Assembly: GCF_021191695.1 (NCBI RefSeq)
Contig: NZ_JAIWPT010000002.1
Coordinates: 281,491-345,490 of the forward strand
Reading direction: 5' to 3'
From: Proluteimonas luteida
GTDB lineage: Bacteria > Pseudomonadota > Gammaproteobacteria > Xanthomonadales > Xanthomonadaceae
DNA: 64,000 nucleotides
How positions within the stretch are numbered: the first letter of the stretch is position 1; the number at the start of each line of letters is the position of its first letter. The notes beneath the pieces were generated by a model. The model made no database searches, was not told the DNA's origin, and saw only the letters and a list, made by a program, of their open reading frames with translations. The translations under genes were made by a program, and so were the position numbers. Shown here one piece after another: positions 1-9,297 of the stretch.

Positions 1-2053
1 GGTCGTCGCGGGCGCAGGCGGCGAGAAAGCGCGCCAGCCCGCCCGCACCTGCCGGCGACGCCCCGTGCCGCAGCAGCGCCTGCACGATCGGCAGTACCGA
101 CGGCCCGACGCCGAGCAGGACCGACAATGCGGTCTGCCCGTCCTCGTCGCGCGCCTCGACGTCGGCGCCGCGGGCCAGCAGCCATTCCACCCGCTCCAGC
201 GCGTGCGGCGCCTCGGGATCGAGCAGCAGGCTGCCCAGCTCGGCCGGCCCGAGCAGACGCAGCAGCGTCTCCAGGTCGTCGTAGCGGCCCTCGCGCAGGC
301 TCGCGCGCAACAACAGCAGCGGCGTGCGCTCGGCCGGCGCGTCGGCGTCGTCGTCGGCCAGCACGTTGCCCGGCAACGGGTATTCGGGATCGAGCAGGCG
401 CACCAGCGCCCAGCGTCCGCAGGCGGCGGCGCGGTCGGCCGGCCGCCTGCCGTCGGCACCGACGACATCGGCCGGGACACCCAGCGCCAACAGCCGGTGC
501 ACCAGCGGTACCGACGGCGTCTCGGCATCGCAGGCGAGTTCCAGCGCGTTTCGCCCGGCGATATCGACCGCGGCGACATCGGCGCCGGCGGCGACCAGCG
601 CCTCCAGCGCGGCCAGGCTGCCGCCACGGGCGGCGTCGAGCAATGGCGTGCGCCCATCGTTGTCGCGGGCCCGCACGTCCGCGCCCGCGGCCAGCAGCGC
701 CGCCAGGACATCGGTGTGGCCGCTCGACGCGGCTGCGTGCAGGGCGCTGCGACGCAGGCCGTCGCGGGCGTCGACCCGCGCCTTGTGGCGGATCAGCAGT
801 TGCACGCCGGCCGGGTCGTCCTCGTCGCCGCCGGCCGCGGCCAGCAGCGCCGGGGTGCCGCCGTCGACCTCCGGTTTCGCGCCGCGCTCGAGCAGGAACT
901 TCGCCAGCCGCCAGTTGCCGGCCGCGCAGGCCACGCCGAGCGGGGTCAGGCCGTCGTGGTTGCGGGCATCGAGTTCGGCGGCGGCATCGCGCAGCAACGC
1001 GGCGACGCCGGGATCGGAACTGCGCGCGGCCAGATGCAGCGGGGTATTGCCTTCGTGGTCGGTGACGCGCGCATCGGCGCCGTTGGCCAGCAGGGTCATC
1101 ACCGCGTCGGGGCGGCCATGCCAGCTGTCGCGGGTCGCCGCCAGCAGCGGGGTCATGCCGGCATGGGCGGCGTTGACGTCGACCCCGCGCGCGATCAGTT
1201 CGCGCAGCAGGCGCAGGTCCGGCAGCACCGCGGCCAGCACCGCGAGGCTGCGCTGGTCGCGGTCGCCCTCCGGCGGCAGCGCGCCGAGGTCGGCGCCGCC
1301 GGCGACCAGCGCCAGCGCGCGGTCGACGCGGCCGCTGCGGGCGGCGGCATACAGCGCGATTTCGGGCTCGGCGGCATCCGCGTCGTCGAACAGGGCGGCG
1401 GCGGGATCGGCGGTCATCTCGACCACCTGCAACGGCAATGCCGCGGGCGCCGCCAGACGCTGCAGCAGCAGGTGCAGCAGCGGCCATGCGAACGCCGCGG
1501 CGGCGGCCGCGCCGATCCGCACGCCGGTGCCCGCCGCCGGCATCCACGCCAGCGCCAGCACCGTGGCGACGACGAGCGTCACGCACAGCGCGGCGGCCAC
1601 GCCATGCCAGCTGCCGGTATCGCGGTCGGCCAGCGCGCGCCAGTGCTGGCGCAGGTCGCCGCCGTCGCATTCGAGCGCGTGCCACAGCGGCCAGGTTCGC
1701 CAGAACCCGATCACGCCGACGCCCACGACCACGCTCAATGCCAGTGCCGCCCCCAGTTCACCGCCCTGGCGCAGCGCCGACAGCGGCCAGACGACCAGCA
1801 ACGCCGCCACGCCGACGGCGCCGCCCCAGGCCACCAGCAGGGACACGGCATCGGTGTGCAGCGCGCGGCGTCCGGCCGGCGCACCGCTGCGCCAGCCACG
1901 CACCGCCAGCGCGAACGCCGGTTGCGCGAGTACGCCGGCGATCGCCGCGACGATGCCGCCGGCTGCGGCGACGCATGCCAGCACGATGCCGACCAGCAGC
2001 GCATGGCGGGCGGTCGCCGGCAACACCGGCCGGGCGCGGATCGACTCAGGCAT
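1..2053 (-). CDS. Membrane-anchored ankyrin-repeat protein (3' end outside window)
   Basis: About 684 residues are visible; the frame stays open to the window edge, so the C-terminus is missing. Residues 1-200 hold about five hydrophobic segments (roughly 17-43, 69-92, 101-118, 151-171, 178-198). From about residue 230 onward there are tandem ankyrin repeats with the usual pattern, for example [20 protein letters not shown] and [20 protein letters not shown]. Ankyrin repeats bind proteins; the helices imply an inner-membrane anchor for the repeat domain. The ATG at 2053 overlaps the end of the YcgL gene by 8 bases (ATGCCTGA), so the two are probably translationally coupled. The partner and function are unknown. 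Confidence 0.85.
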   Translation of the reverse strand, partial: MPESIRARPVLPATARHALLVGIVLACVAAAGGIVAAIAGVLAQPAFALAVRGWRSGAPAGRRALHTDAVSLLVAWGGAVGVAALLVVWPLSALRQGGELGAALALSVVVGVGVIGFWRTWPLWHALECDGGDLRQHWRALADRDTGSWHGVAAALCVTLVVATVLALAWMPAAGTGVRIGAAAAAAFAWPLLHLLLQRLAAPAALPLQVVEMTADPAAALFDDADAAEPEIALYAAARSGRVDRALALVAGGADLGALPPEGDRDQRSLAVLAAVLPDLRLLRELIARGVDVNAAHAGMTPLLAATRDSWHGRPDAVMTLLANGADARVTDHEGNTPLHLAARSSDPGVAALLRDAAAELDARNHDGLTPLGVACAAGNWRLAKFLLERGAKPEVDGGTPALLAAAGGDEDDPAGVQLLIRHKARVDARDGLRRSALHAAASSGHTDVLAALLAAGADVRARDNDGRTPLLDAARGGSLAALEALVAAGADVAAVDIAGRNALELACDAETPSVPLVHRLLALGVPADVVGADGRRPADRAAACGRWALVRLLDPEYPLPGNVLADDDADAPAERTPLLLLRASLREGRYDDLETLLRLLGPAELGSLLLDPEAPHALERVEWLLARGADVEARDEDGQTALSVLLGVGPSVLPIVQALLRHGASPAGAGGLARFLAACARDD

Positions 2054-2318
2054 CGGTGCCCCAGTCTTCGCTCAGGGGATCGAGTGCGGCACGCGGCGGC
2101 ATCTGCAGATGGAAACGCTGCGCGTCCAGATTGGCCCGCACCCGTGCCGCGTCCTCGCGCGCCAGCCGGCGGCCCGGGGCCAGCGCCACGTCCAGCACGA
2201 ACCGCAACGGGCCCAGCTGGGTCCGCAGCGGCTCGGGAAGCGCATCGAAATCGTCGCGGGCGGCGAGGTACACGTAGGTGTCCGCCTTGCGCTGGCTTTT
2301 GTAGACGTAGGCGTGCAT
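2046..2318 (-). CDS. YcgL domain-containing protein
   Basis: 90 residues starting [20 protein letters not shown], the conserved opening of the YcgL family (small alpha/beta proteins of gammaproteobacteria with no settled function). The open frame extends further upstream, but homology and the usual length (about 85-100 residues) favour the ATG at 2318. Its stop lies inside the first codons of the downstream ankyrin gene, so the two form an operon. Confidence 0.88.
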   Translation of the reverse strand: MHAYVYKSQRKADTYVYLAARDDFDALPEPLRTQLGPLRFVLDVALAPGRRLAREDAARVRANLDAQRFHLQMPPRAALDPLSEDWGTDA

Positions 2319-2568
2319 GGCCGCTGCGTTCGGGAATGCACGGAATTGTGCGGGAAATCCACCTGCCGGGGAAATGACGCAGCTGAACCGCGGCAGGCGG
2401 ATCGCACGGCGCGGACGCGGGAAACCGTGCATTCCGCCGATGCGTCCCGCGCCGGGATCCGGGCATCGACGCCGGCAGCCGCGGATACCGGCACCGGCCG
2501 CCGCCCTCCCCGCTGCCGCCGGAGCAGCGGCGGTTCGTGCACGCGGATCGTCCCCGACGGCGGACATC

Positions 2569-2574
2569 TGTCGC
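2569..2574 (+). promoter_or_regulatory. Weak copy of the TGTCGT leader motif upstream of the sigma-factor gene
   Basis: TGTCGC lies 67 bases before the sigma-factor ATG, close to the 71-76 base distance of the TGTCGT motif in the leaders at 5780, 6563 and 6674. The bases further downstream match poorly. It could be a degenerate autoregulatory site, but chance is a serious alternative. Confidence 0.2.
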
Positions 2575-2635
2575 CGAACGATGCGATTCCGCTCTATATT
2601 CCGCTGGCGCCCCCCTGGCGCGGGGCAATCGATCG

Positions 2636-3178
2636 ATGGAACCCGGACCAGTCGACGCCACGGTGCCGTCCGCGCACCGCGCGCGCTTCGTCGAGCTCTA
2701 CGAGCAGTTGCGGCGCATCGCCAGCCGCGAGCTCGGCGGCTCTGCGCGCACCTCGCTCAACACCACCGCACTGGTGCACGAGGCCTACCTGAAGCTCGAC
2801 GGCCGCGCGCTCGACGCCAGCGAACGCGGCCCCTTCCTCGCGCTTGCCGCCAAGGCCATGCGCCATGTGCTGGTCGACCACATCCGTGCGCGCATGGCCG
2901 GCAAGCGCGGCGGCGACCAGGTGCGGGTGCCGCTGGCCACCGACCTCGTCGACGGCGCGGCCGAGGGCTTCAGCGACGTGCTGGAGGTCGAACAGGGCCT
3001 GCGCGCGCTCGAACGCCTCGACCCGCGGCTGGTCAGCGTGGTCGAGTGCCGGTTCTTCGCCGGCATGGAGTTCAACGAGATCGCCGCGCACCTGGACATC
3101 AGCGAGCGCACCGCGCAGCGCGACTGGCGACGCGCCCGCGCCTTCCTGCAGACCCGCCATGCCGGGAGCGCACCATGA
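2636..3178 (+). CDS. ECF-type sigma factor (Sigma70_ECF / ECF43-like)
   Basis: 180 residues. The N-terminal half is sigma region 2 (about residues 15-85, with [12 protein letters not shown]), and the C-terminal half is region 4 with the helix-turn-helix [20 protein letters not shown]. It would direct RNA polymerase to a dedicated promoter set. Where most ECF factors carry an acidic DAED-type motif in region 2.2, this protein reads NTTA (residues 42-45). In the ECF43 group a threonine near this place is phosphorylated by a partner kinase to activate the factor (EcfP/PknT of Vibrio, from memory). The next gene is such a kinase and overlaps by 4 bases (ATGA). The ATG at 2636 was chosen because family similarity begins just after it; the frame is open further upstream. 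No anti-sigma gene is adjacent. Confidence 0.9.
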   Translation: MEPGPVDATVPSAHRARFVELYEQLRRIASRELGGSARTSLNTTALVHEAYLKLDGRALDASERGPFLALAAKAMRHVLVDHIRARMAGKRGGDQVRVPLATDLVDGAAEGFSDVLEVEQGLRALERLDPRLVSVVECRFFAGMEFNEIAAHLDISERTAQRDWRRARAFLQTRHAGSAP

Positions 3179-5760
3179 CCGGTTCCGGGCCCACGGCCGA
3201 CCCCGGCGCGCGCTGGCAGCGGCTGGCCGCGCTGTTCGATGCGGCCATCGAACTCGAAGGCGATGCACGCAAGGCCTACGTCGCCGCGGCCTGTGGCGAG
3301 GACGCCGGACTGCGCAACGAACTGGAGGCGATGCTGGCCGCCGATGCGGCCGCCGCGATCGTCGACCGCGGGGTCATCGACGTCGTCGACATCGACAGCC
3401 TTGCGGCCAGCCCCGCGCCGGATGCCGGCAATGACGGCAGCGGCGCGATCGGCGCCCGCATCGGCCCGTACCGCCTCGACGCCGTGCTCGGCCGCGGCGG
3501 CATGGGCATGGTGTACGCGGCCAGCCGGGTCGACGGCGCGTTCGAGCAGCGGGTCGCGATCAAGCGCCTGCGCCTGCGCTGGGAAGGCCGCACCCTGGCC
3601 GAACGCTTCCTGCTGGAACGCCGCATCCTCGCCTCGCTGTCGCATCCGCACATCGCCCGCCTGCTCGACGGCGGCATCGACGACGACGGCCAGCCCTGGT
3701 TCGCGATGGAGTACATCGACGGCGCCCCGCTGACCGCCTGGGCCGATGCACGCACGCTCGACCTGCGCCAGCGCATCGCGCTGTTCGGCCAGGCCTGCGA
3801 GGCGGTCCAGTACGCGCATGCGCATTTCGTCGTGCACCGCGACCTCAAGCCCGACAACATCCTCGTCGACGCCGATGGCGGCGCGCGGGTGCTCGACTTC
3901 GGTGTCGCCAAGCTTGCCGACCCGCTGGCCGAGGCGACCACGCGCACCGGCGTCGCGGTCGGCTTCACCCCCGAGTACGCCGCGCCCGAGCAGATCACCG
4001 GCGGCGCGATCAGCGCCGCGACCGACGTCTACGCCCTGGGCCTGGTGCTGTATGAGTTGCTGACCGGCCGCCTGCCCTACGATCTGGCCGAACACGACCT
4101 GCAGGCCCGCGTGGCGGCGATCAGCGAACGCGCGCCGATGCGCCCGGAGCAGGCCATCACCAGCGGCGAGCCGCAGCAGGTGGACGCGCGCCTGCGGCAG
4201 CGCCGCATCGACGCGGGCAGTTTCCGCAGGTTCGTCCGCGGCGACCTGACCCGGATCCTGCAGACCGCGCTGGCCAAGGAGCCGCAACGGCGCTATGCCA
4301 GCGTGCAGGCGATGGCCGACGACCTCGGGCGGTTCCTCGAAGGGCGCCCGGTCTCGGTGGCCGGCGACACCTTCGGCTACCGCGCGCGCAGGTTCGTCGG
4401 GCGCAACCGCTGGGGCGTGGCGATGGCATCCGTCGCGGCGCTGGCCCTGCTCGCAGGCGGCGTGGGGATCGTGGTGCAGAGCCGCGAGGTGCGCGCGCAG
4501 CGCGACGCGGCGCTGGTCGAAGCCAGCCGCGCCAACGCCGTGCGCGAGTACGTGATGCTGATGTTCGGCGATGCGGCGCAACGCGACACCTCCGGCACGC
4601 TGACCGCGCGCGACGTGCTGGGCAATGGCGCCGAAGCCGTGTTCAAGCGTTTCCAGGACCAGCCGGAAAACGGGCGGGCCGCCCTGCTGATGCTGGCGGA
4701 GCTGTACGTGCAGATCGGCGATTTCGAGGGTGCGGTCCCACTGCTGGAACGCATGCTGGCCTGGCAACCCGAATCCCAGGACCCCGCGACATTGGCCGAT
4801 GCGCGCAACCTCCTGGCCAACGCGGTGTTCCAGCGTGGCGATCCCGGGCGCGCAGGCGAACTGCTGGCACAGGCGCAGACGTTCTGGAGCGCGAATCCGG
4901 AGACCTACCGGTTGCGGCTGCTGGAAAGCCGCAGCCTGCAGTCGATGCTGGAGCGCACCGAGGGCAAGCCGGAACAGGGTGTCGCCACCCTGCGCGCCGC
5001 GCTGGCGGACAGCATCCGCCTGCGCGGGCCGAGCGACAGCGACACGATGAAGATCTACAACAACCTCGCCAATGCGCTTCTGCAGACCGGGCATCCCCAG
5101 GAAGCGCTCGCGGTTGCGGACGAGGGCTGGGCCATCGCCGTCGACGCCGACCGCCACCGCTCCGATTTCGGCATCGCGCTGATGAACATCCGCGGCGTGA
5201 CCCATGCCCACCTCAGGCACATGGACGAAGCGCAGTCGATCTTCGCCGAAGCAGTGGATCTGCAACGGGCGCTCTACGGGCCATCGCTGCAGCTTGCCGC
5301 CATGCTCCAGAACCTGGGCAACCTGCAGGGCCTCACCGGAAGGCCGGAGGCGGCAGCCGAAAGCTTCCGAGAATCGATCACGATGGCGGATCAGTTCGCC
5401 GGGCCATCCAACCAGACCAGCCTGGTCTCGCGCTTCCTGCTGGCCGAAGCCCTGGCCGCCACCGGCGAGGTCGCGGCTGCCGATGCCGAACTCGCGCCTG
5501 TGATGGAGAAGATCCGCAGCCAGTTCGGCGAACAGCACATCCTGACCGCGCTCTCGTACCGCGCACGTGCCAACGTGCGCCTGGCGCAAGGCCGGACCGC
5601 CGATGCCGGCCGCGACCTGGCGCAGGCCCAGCGCATCCTGGAGTCGCTGGGTCCGCCGGGCGTGTCCCACCTCGCCAATCTGGCCAAGCTGCGCGAGCGG
5701 ATCGAGGCTGCCGGACAGGCCGCAACCGCATCTACCCGCACCGGCGGTCCGAGCGGCTGA
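3175..5760 (+). CDS. Transmembrane Ser/Thr protein kinase with TPR-rich C-terminus
   Basis: 861 residues. Hanks-type kinase domain at about residues 98-375: glycine loop LGRGGMGMVY (105-114), ATP-binding Lys in VAIKRL (K130), catalytic HRDLKPDN (D223) and DFG (D241). All key residues are present, so it should be active. One transmembrane helix lies at about 413-432. The C-terminal part (about 450-850) has helical TPR-like repeats and would lie in the periplasm as a probable sensor. The start codon is fused to the sigma-factor stop (ATGA at 3175-3178). In ECF43 systems such kinases phosphorylate and switch on the sigma factor, and that is the role I infer here. The signal sensed is unknown. 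Confidence 0.92.
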   Translation: MTGSGPTADPGARWQRLAALFDAAIELEGDARKAYVAAACGEDAGLRNELEAMLAADAAAAIVDRGVIDVVDIDSLAASPAPDAGNDGSGAIGARIGPYRLDAVLGRGGMGMVYAASRVDGAFEQRVAIKRLRLRWEGRTLAERFLLERRILASLSHPHIARLLDGGIDDDGQPWFAMEYIDGAPLTAWADARTLDLRQRIALFGQACEAVQYAHAHFVVHRDLKPDNILVDADGGARVLDFGVAKLADPLAEATTRTGVAVGFTPEYAAPEQITGGAISAATDVYALGLVLYELLTGRLPYDLAEHDLQARVAAISERAPMRPEQAITSGEPQQVDARLRQRRIDAGSFRRFVRGDLTRILQTALAKEPQRRYASVQAMADDLGRFLEGRPVSVAGDTFGYRARRFVGRNRWGVAMASVAALALLAGGVGIVVQSREVRAQRDAALVEASRANAVREYVMLMFGDAAQRDTSGTLTARDVLGNGAEAVFKRFQDQPENGRAALLMLAELYVQIGDFEGAVPLLERMLAWQPESQDPATLADARNLLANAVFQRGDPGRAGELLAQAQTFWSANPETYRLRLLESRSLQSMLERTEGKPEQGVATLRAALADSIRLRGPSDSDTMKIYNNLANALLQTGHPQEALAVADEGWAIAVDADRHRSDFGIALMNIRGVTHAHLRHMDEAQSIFAEAVDLQRALYGPSLQLAAMLQNLGNLQGLTGRPEAAAESFRESITMADQFAGPSNQTSLVSRFLLAEALAATGEVAAADAELAPVMEKIRSQFGEQHILTALSYRARANVRLAQGRTADAGRDLAQAQRILESLGPPGVSHLANLAKLRERIEAAGQAATASTRTGGPSG

Positions 5761-5779
5761 GATCCGTCTGCGGCCCAGC

Positions 5780-5830
5780 TGTCGTCTTTCGCCGCCGCGT
5801 CCCGATCCTCCTGCATCCGGCAATCGCGCC
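5780..5830 (+). promoter_or_regulatory. Conserved leader block A (candidate sigma-factor-dependent promoter)
   Basis: Begins TGTCGTCTTT and continues with TCCCGA, CCTCC, CCGGCA and CGCC at fixed spacing, ending 20 bases before the ATG at 5851. It aligns without gaps to block C at 6674 over 51 bases. Conservation outside genes and at constant distance from the start codon suggests a promoter plus untranslated leader. Assignment to the adjacent ECF factor is inference. Confidence 0.5.
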
Positions 5831-5850
5831 GGGGATCAAGGAGGACACCC

Positions 5851-6519
5851 ATGCCCGCCACGCGCCGCTCCATCCTGCATGCCCTGTCGTCGCCGGCCCG
5901 GGCCGCGATCGCCTGCCTGCTGGCCACCAGCCTGCTGCCGGCCGCCGCGCAGGAACTCACGCGACCGACTGCCGGCGACCGCTTCGACCCCGGCCAGCGC
6001 AGGCCGATGCCCTGCCTGACCCCGTTCCGGTCGATCGGCAGACTCGACAACCTGTATCCGGATCGGGCCGAGGCCTCGGCCGAAGCGATCATCGGCGCGG
6101 CGGGGCAGCGCATCGGGCGGATCGACCGAGTGGTGATCGAAGCCCGTCATGCCGCGCCGTTCCGGGCCTCGTTCGCGGTGCCGCTGGATGGCGCCGAGCC
6201 GCTGCTCGAGAACCGGGACGCCAACCGGACGCCGATCCATCTGGTCCCGCGGGGACGCGAGGCCCGCTACGACGTGCGCCAAGGCGACCGGCCGCTGTAT
6301 GCGAGCACCCCGAACCTCATGCGTGTGGTGCTGGCGCGCGACGGCGCATGGCCGGCGGAGAACGTCGGCAGCTACGTGATCGAGGGCTGCCATGTCGAGG
6401 CCTTTCCGCAGCACATTCCGCGCCTCGACCTCGACCTGCCGCGCCTGCCGCCCGCGCGCACCGGGCCACGCGCACCGGTGGAACAACTGGAACACAGGGC
6501 CACGCCGCGCAGCCGCTGA
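5851..6519 (+). CDS. Secreted protein of unknown function
   Basis: 222 residues. The N-terminus has a positive region and a hydrophobic core ending LLPAAAQ, a clear Sec signal peptide. A strong ribosome binding site (AAGGAGG) sits 8-9 bases before the ATG, which fixes the start. The mature part is polar with two cysteines (in MPCLTPF and IEGCHVEAF) that could form a disulfide. The last 25 residues are proline/arginine-rich. I do not recognise the family. It lies between the sigma-factor/kinase pair and the adhesin, and shares a leader block with the adhesin, so co-expression is likely. Confidence 0.75.
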   Translation: MPATRRSILHALSSPARAAIACLLATSLLPAAAQELTRPTAGDRFDPGQRRPMPCLTPFRSIGRLDNLYPDRAEASAEAIIGAAGQRIGRIDRVVIEARHAAPFRASFAVPLDGAEPLLENRDANRTPIHLVPRGREARYDVRQGDRPLYASTPNLMRVVLARDGAWPAENVGSYVIEGCHVEAFPQHIPRLDLDLPRLPPARTGPRAPVEQLEHRATPRSR

Positions 6520-6562
6520 AGCCATCGGCCGCGCCGCTCATGCCCCCGCGTGTCCAGCTGCA

Positions 6563-6614
6563 TGTCGTGTTCCCGTCCCGTCCTGCGTCGTTCCCCTGCA
6601 CCGGCAATGACGCC
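6563..6614 (+). promoter_or_regulatory. Conserved leader block B (orphan copy)
   Basis: TGTCGT at 6563 is followed by a sequence related to blocks A and C, ending ACCGGCAATGACGCC, with one extra base relative to them. It leads to GGAGAAATCCCACC and an ATG at 6639. The frame after that ATG has no recognisable protein and runs through block C, so this looks like a duplicated or leftover leader whose gene has been lost. Confidence 0.45.
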
Positions 6615-6673
6615 GTGCCCACCCGGAGAAATCCCACCATGGAGATCCGCGACCGGCAGACCAGGGCAGGTCG

Positions 6674-6724
6674 TGTCGTCTTTGCGCGCCGTTTCCCGAC
6701 CCTCCAGCGCCCGGCAGTGACGCC
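6674..6724 (+). promoter_or_regulatory. Conserved leader block C upstream of the adhesin
   Basis: TGTCGTCTTT at 6674-6683 with the same downstream blocks as copy A (TTTCCCGA, CCTCC, CCGGCA, ACGCC). The ATG at 6746 is 72 bases after the first T, against 71 in copy A. A ribosome-binding sequence (TTGGAGAG) sits just before the ATG. Confidence 0.5.
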
Positions 6725-6745
6725 GGCTTACCTTGGAGAGTTCCC

Positions 6746-9154
6746 ATGTCCTCGCACACCCCCCGCTGGCATGCCCGCACCTGGCGCCTGTCGGCCCTGT
6801 TCACGGCCCTGTCACTGGTCATCGTTGCGCAACCGGCGCATGCCGACCAGAGCTGCCTGAACCAGAACGGCGCACCGGTCGCCGGAAATACCAACCAGGG
6901 GTAGGAACACGGCGACAACAACACGACCTGTTACCCGGCCTCCGCGGCGTATGGCCTTTGGAACATCGCCGCCGGCCACTCATTCGCGATGGGCGGATAC
7001 AACGTGGCGCTGAGTGACCGCAGCTCGGCTTTCGGCGCCAACAATCACGCCTACAGGCGGTACAGCAGTGCCTTTGGCGTATTCAACAACCTGGTCGGCA
7101 ACGACGGCGTCGCAAACGGCGAATTCAGCAACGCCTTCGGCTACAACAACATGTCGGCAGGCCATTCGAGCAATGCGTTCGGCTTCGGCAACGCATCGGC
7201 CGGCAATTCCAGCAGTGCATTCGGTTACGGCAATGCCGCCCAGGCCGGCCGCAGCTCGGCATTCGGTGTCGAGAACCGGGCGACGCAGCTGGAGAGCTCG
7301 GCATTCGGCCACAATAACGAAGCCCTCGGCACCAACAGCAGCGCCGTCGGAAACGGCAACTATGCGCTGGGCGCCGGCAGCAGCGCCGTGGGCGCCGGCA
7401 ACAGGGCATTGGGCAGCAACAGCAGTGCATACGGTTCCGACAATCTCGTTGTCGCGGTTGCCAGCAATGGCGTGGCGTTCGGCCTGGACAACAATGTCGG
7501 CGCTGCAAGCGCCAGTGCGGTCGGCGTCGGCAACTCGGCCCAGGGTGAGAACGCCAGCGCGATCGGCCGCAGCAATGGCGCCAGCGCCGCCTATTCGAGC
7601 GCGCTGGGCTACAACAATGGCGCCAGGGCCACCGGTGCCAGCGCCGTCGGCAGCGCCAACGTGGCCTGGAGCGAACACAGCACGGCGATCGGCCGCCTGA
7701 ACACGGCCAGTGGCGCCAGATCCACTGCGATGGGGTTCGACAACGACACGACTGCCGCCATGGCCAGTGCACTGGGCTACGGCAACCAGGCAAGCAGTGA
7801 TGCCAGTGTCGCGGTGGGATTCATCAACGTGGCCAGCGGCCTGGGTGCCAGCGCTGTCGGCTTCCAGAACACCGCCAGCGGCGGCGGCGCCAGCGCCATC
7901 GGCAATTTCAACCGGGTCAGTGGCCTGTTCGCCGTCGGAGTGGGCTACGACAACCAGGTCAGCGGGCAATACAGCAGCGCCCTGGGTGTCGGCAACCAGA
8001 CCACGGCCGACTACAGCGTGGCCATCGGCTACGCCGCCGTCGCCGATCGGGCCTACACGATCTCGGTAGGCAGTGCCGGTGCCGAACGCCAGATCGTGAA
8101 TGTCCGGGCGGGTACGGCCGATACCGACGCGGTGAACCTGCGTCAGCTCGGATCCGCCGGCGATGACCTCGGCGCCGGCATCGCCGCATGGTTCGGTGGC
8201 GGCGCGGCCTATGCCGGCGGCATGTTCACCGCGCCGGTATATGTGATCCAGTCGACCAGCTACACCGACGTCGGCTCGGCCTTCGGTGCGGTCGATGCCG
8301 AACTCACCGGCATCCACCAGCGCATTGCCGATGCCGGTGGGATCCAGGGTGAACGTGGCTACAGCGCCTACGAGGTCGCGACTCAGAACGGGTTTGCCGG
8401 CACGGAGGCCGACTGGCTGGCTTCTCTGGTCGGCCCGCAGGGTCCGCAGGGACCCGAAGGCCCGACCGGCCCGCGTGGTCCCGAAGGCCCCGAGGGTCCG
8501 GAAGGCCCGCAGGGCCCCGCCGGTCCGGAAGGCACGGGCGGCAGTGGGCCGCGCGTGGTCAACTACGACGACGACGACCACGGCTCGCTGACCCTCGCCG
8601 GCGCGTCCGGGACCGTGGTCTCGAACGTCGCGGACGGCGTCGACGACATGGATGCGGTGAACGTACGCCAGATGCAGGCCGGCAATGCCGCCACCCTGCA
8701 GTCGGCCAACGACTACACCGGCACGCGCGAGGCCGCGGTCCGCACCGACATGGCCACCGCGGATGCCGCCACCCTCGAATCCGCGAACGGCTACACCGAC
8801 ACCGTCGCCGTGCGGACCCTCGCCTCCGCCAATGCCTATACCGACAGCGCGATGGCCGCCTTCAACGCCGACATCGACGGCCTGCGCGTGGAAATGGACG
8901 ACCGCTTCCGCCACCAGGACCGCCGCATCGATCGGCTGGCGGCCACCAGCGGCGCGTATGCGGGCATGGCGATGAACACCGCCGGCCTGTCGGGACGCAA
9001 CCGCGTGGGCGTGGGCGTCGGCTCGCAGGGCGGCGAGCAGGCATTGGCGGTCGGCTACCAGCGCGCGATCGGCAACCGTGCCAGCGTGTCGATCGGCGGT
9101 GCATTCGGGGGTGGGGAGAAAAGCCTGATGGGTGGCGCCGGCTTCAGCTGGTGA
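6746..9154 (+). CDS. YadA-like trimeric autotransporter adhesin with collagen-like segment; in-frame TAG at codon 53
   Basis: Read from the ATG at 6746 the frame spans 802 codons and contains one stop, TAG at 6902-6904. The uninterrupted part begins with the ATG at 6989 (721 residues). Order of parts: signal peptide ending QPAHA; head of about 25 repeats built on SSAFGxxN; neck/stalk motifs ending TDAVNLRQL and MDAVNVRQM; eleven Gly-Pro-X triplets (residues 563-595); helical stalk; and a C-terminal YadA anchor (about 725-802) ending in the aromatic residues FSW. The protein should trimerise in the outer membrane and bind surfaces or host matrix. The stop separates the signal peptide from the passenger, so as written the gene cannot be exported without readthrough; a null mutation or a base error are the simple explanations. 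A perfect 8-bp hairpin at 9164-9187, without a T tract, follows the gene. Confidence 0.85.
6902..6904 (+). other. In-frame TAG interrupting the adhesin reading frame
   Basis: The frame reads [17 protein letters not shown]. Sequence on both sides is in the same frame and of the same Asn/Gly-rich character, so this is a point change rather than a frameshift. The codon before is GGG and the codon after is GAA. Confidence 0.85.
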
Positions 9155-9297
9155 GCCGCGGCACGGGGGCGACGGCAGCCGCCCCCGTCGCGCCGGCTGC
9201 GCGTCGTCCCGACGCCATGCCATGACCTTCGCCAGAGCAGCCGGACCGGCGACGGCTGCTACCCTTGCCGGGTTTTTCCAACCCGGATTGCCTGCCG

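Noticed and set aside
65..2377. Long plus-strand frames over the first 2.4 kb
   Set aside because: They are antisense to the ankyrin-repeat gene; their translation is low-complexity and Gln/Arg-rich.
6989..8130. DNA tandem repeat or CRISPR-like array in the adhesin
   Set aside because: The periodicity reflects protein-level SSAFGxxN repeats of a YadA head; DNA units diverge freely at third positions.
9164..9187. Intrinsic terminator after the adhesin
   Set aside because: The 8-bp stem CGGGGGCG/CGCCCCCG is perfect, but no T tract follows, so I did not list it as a terminator.
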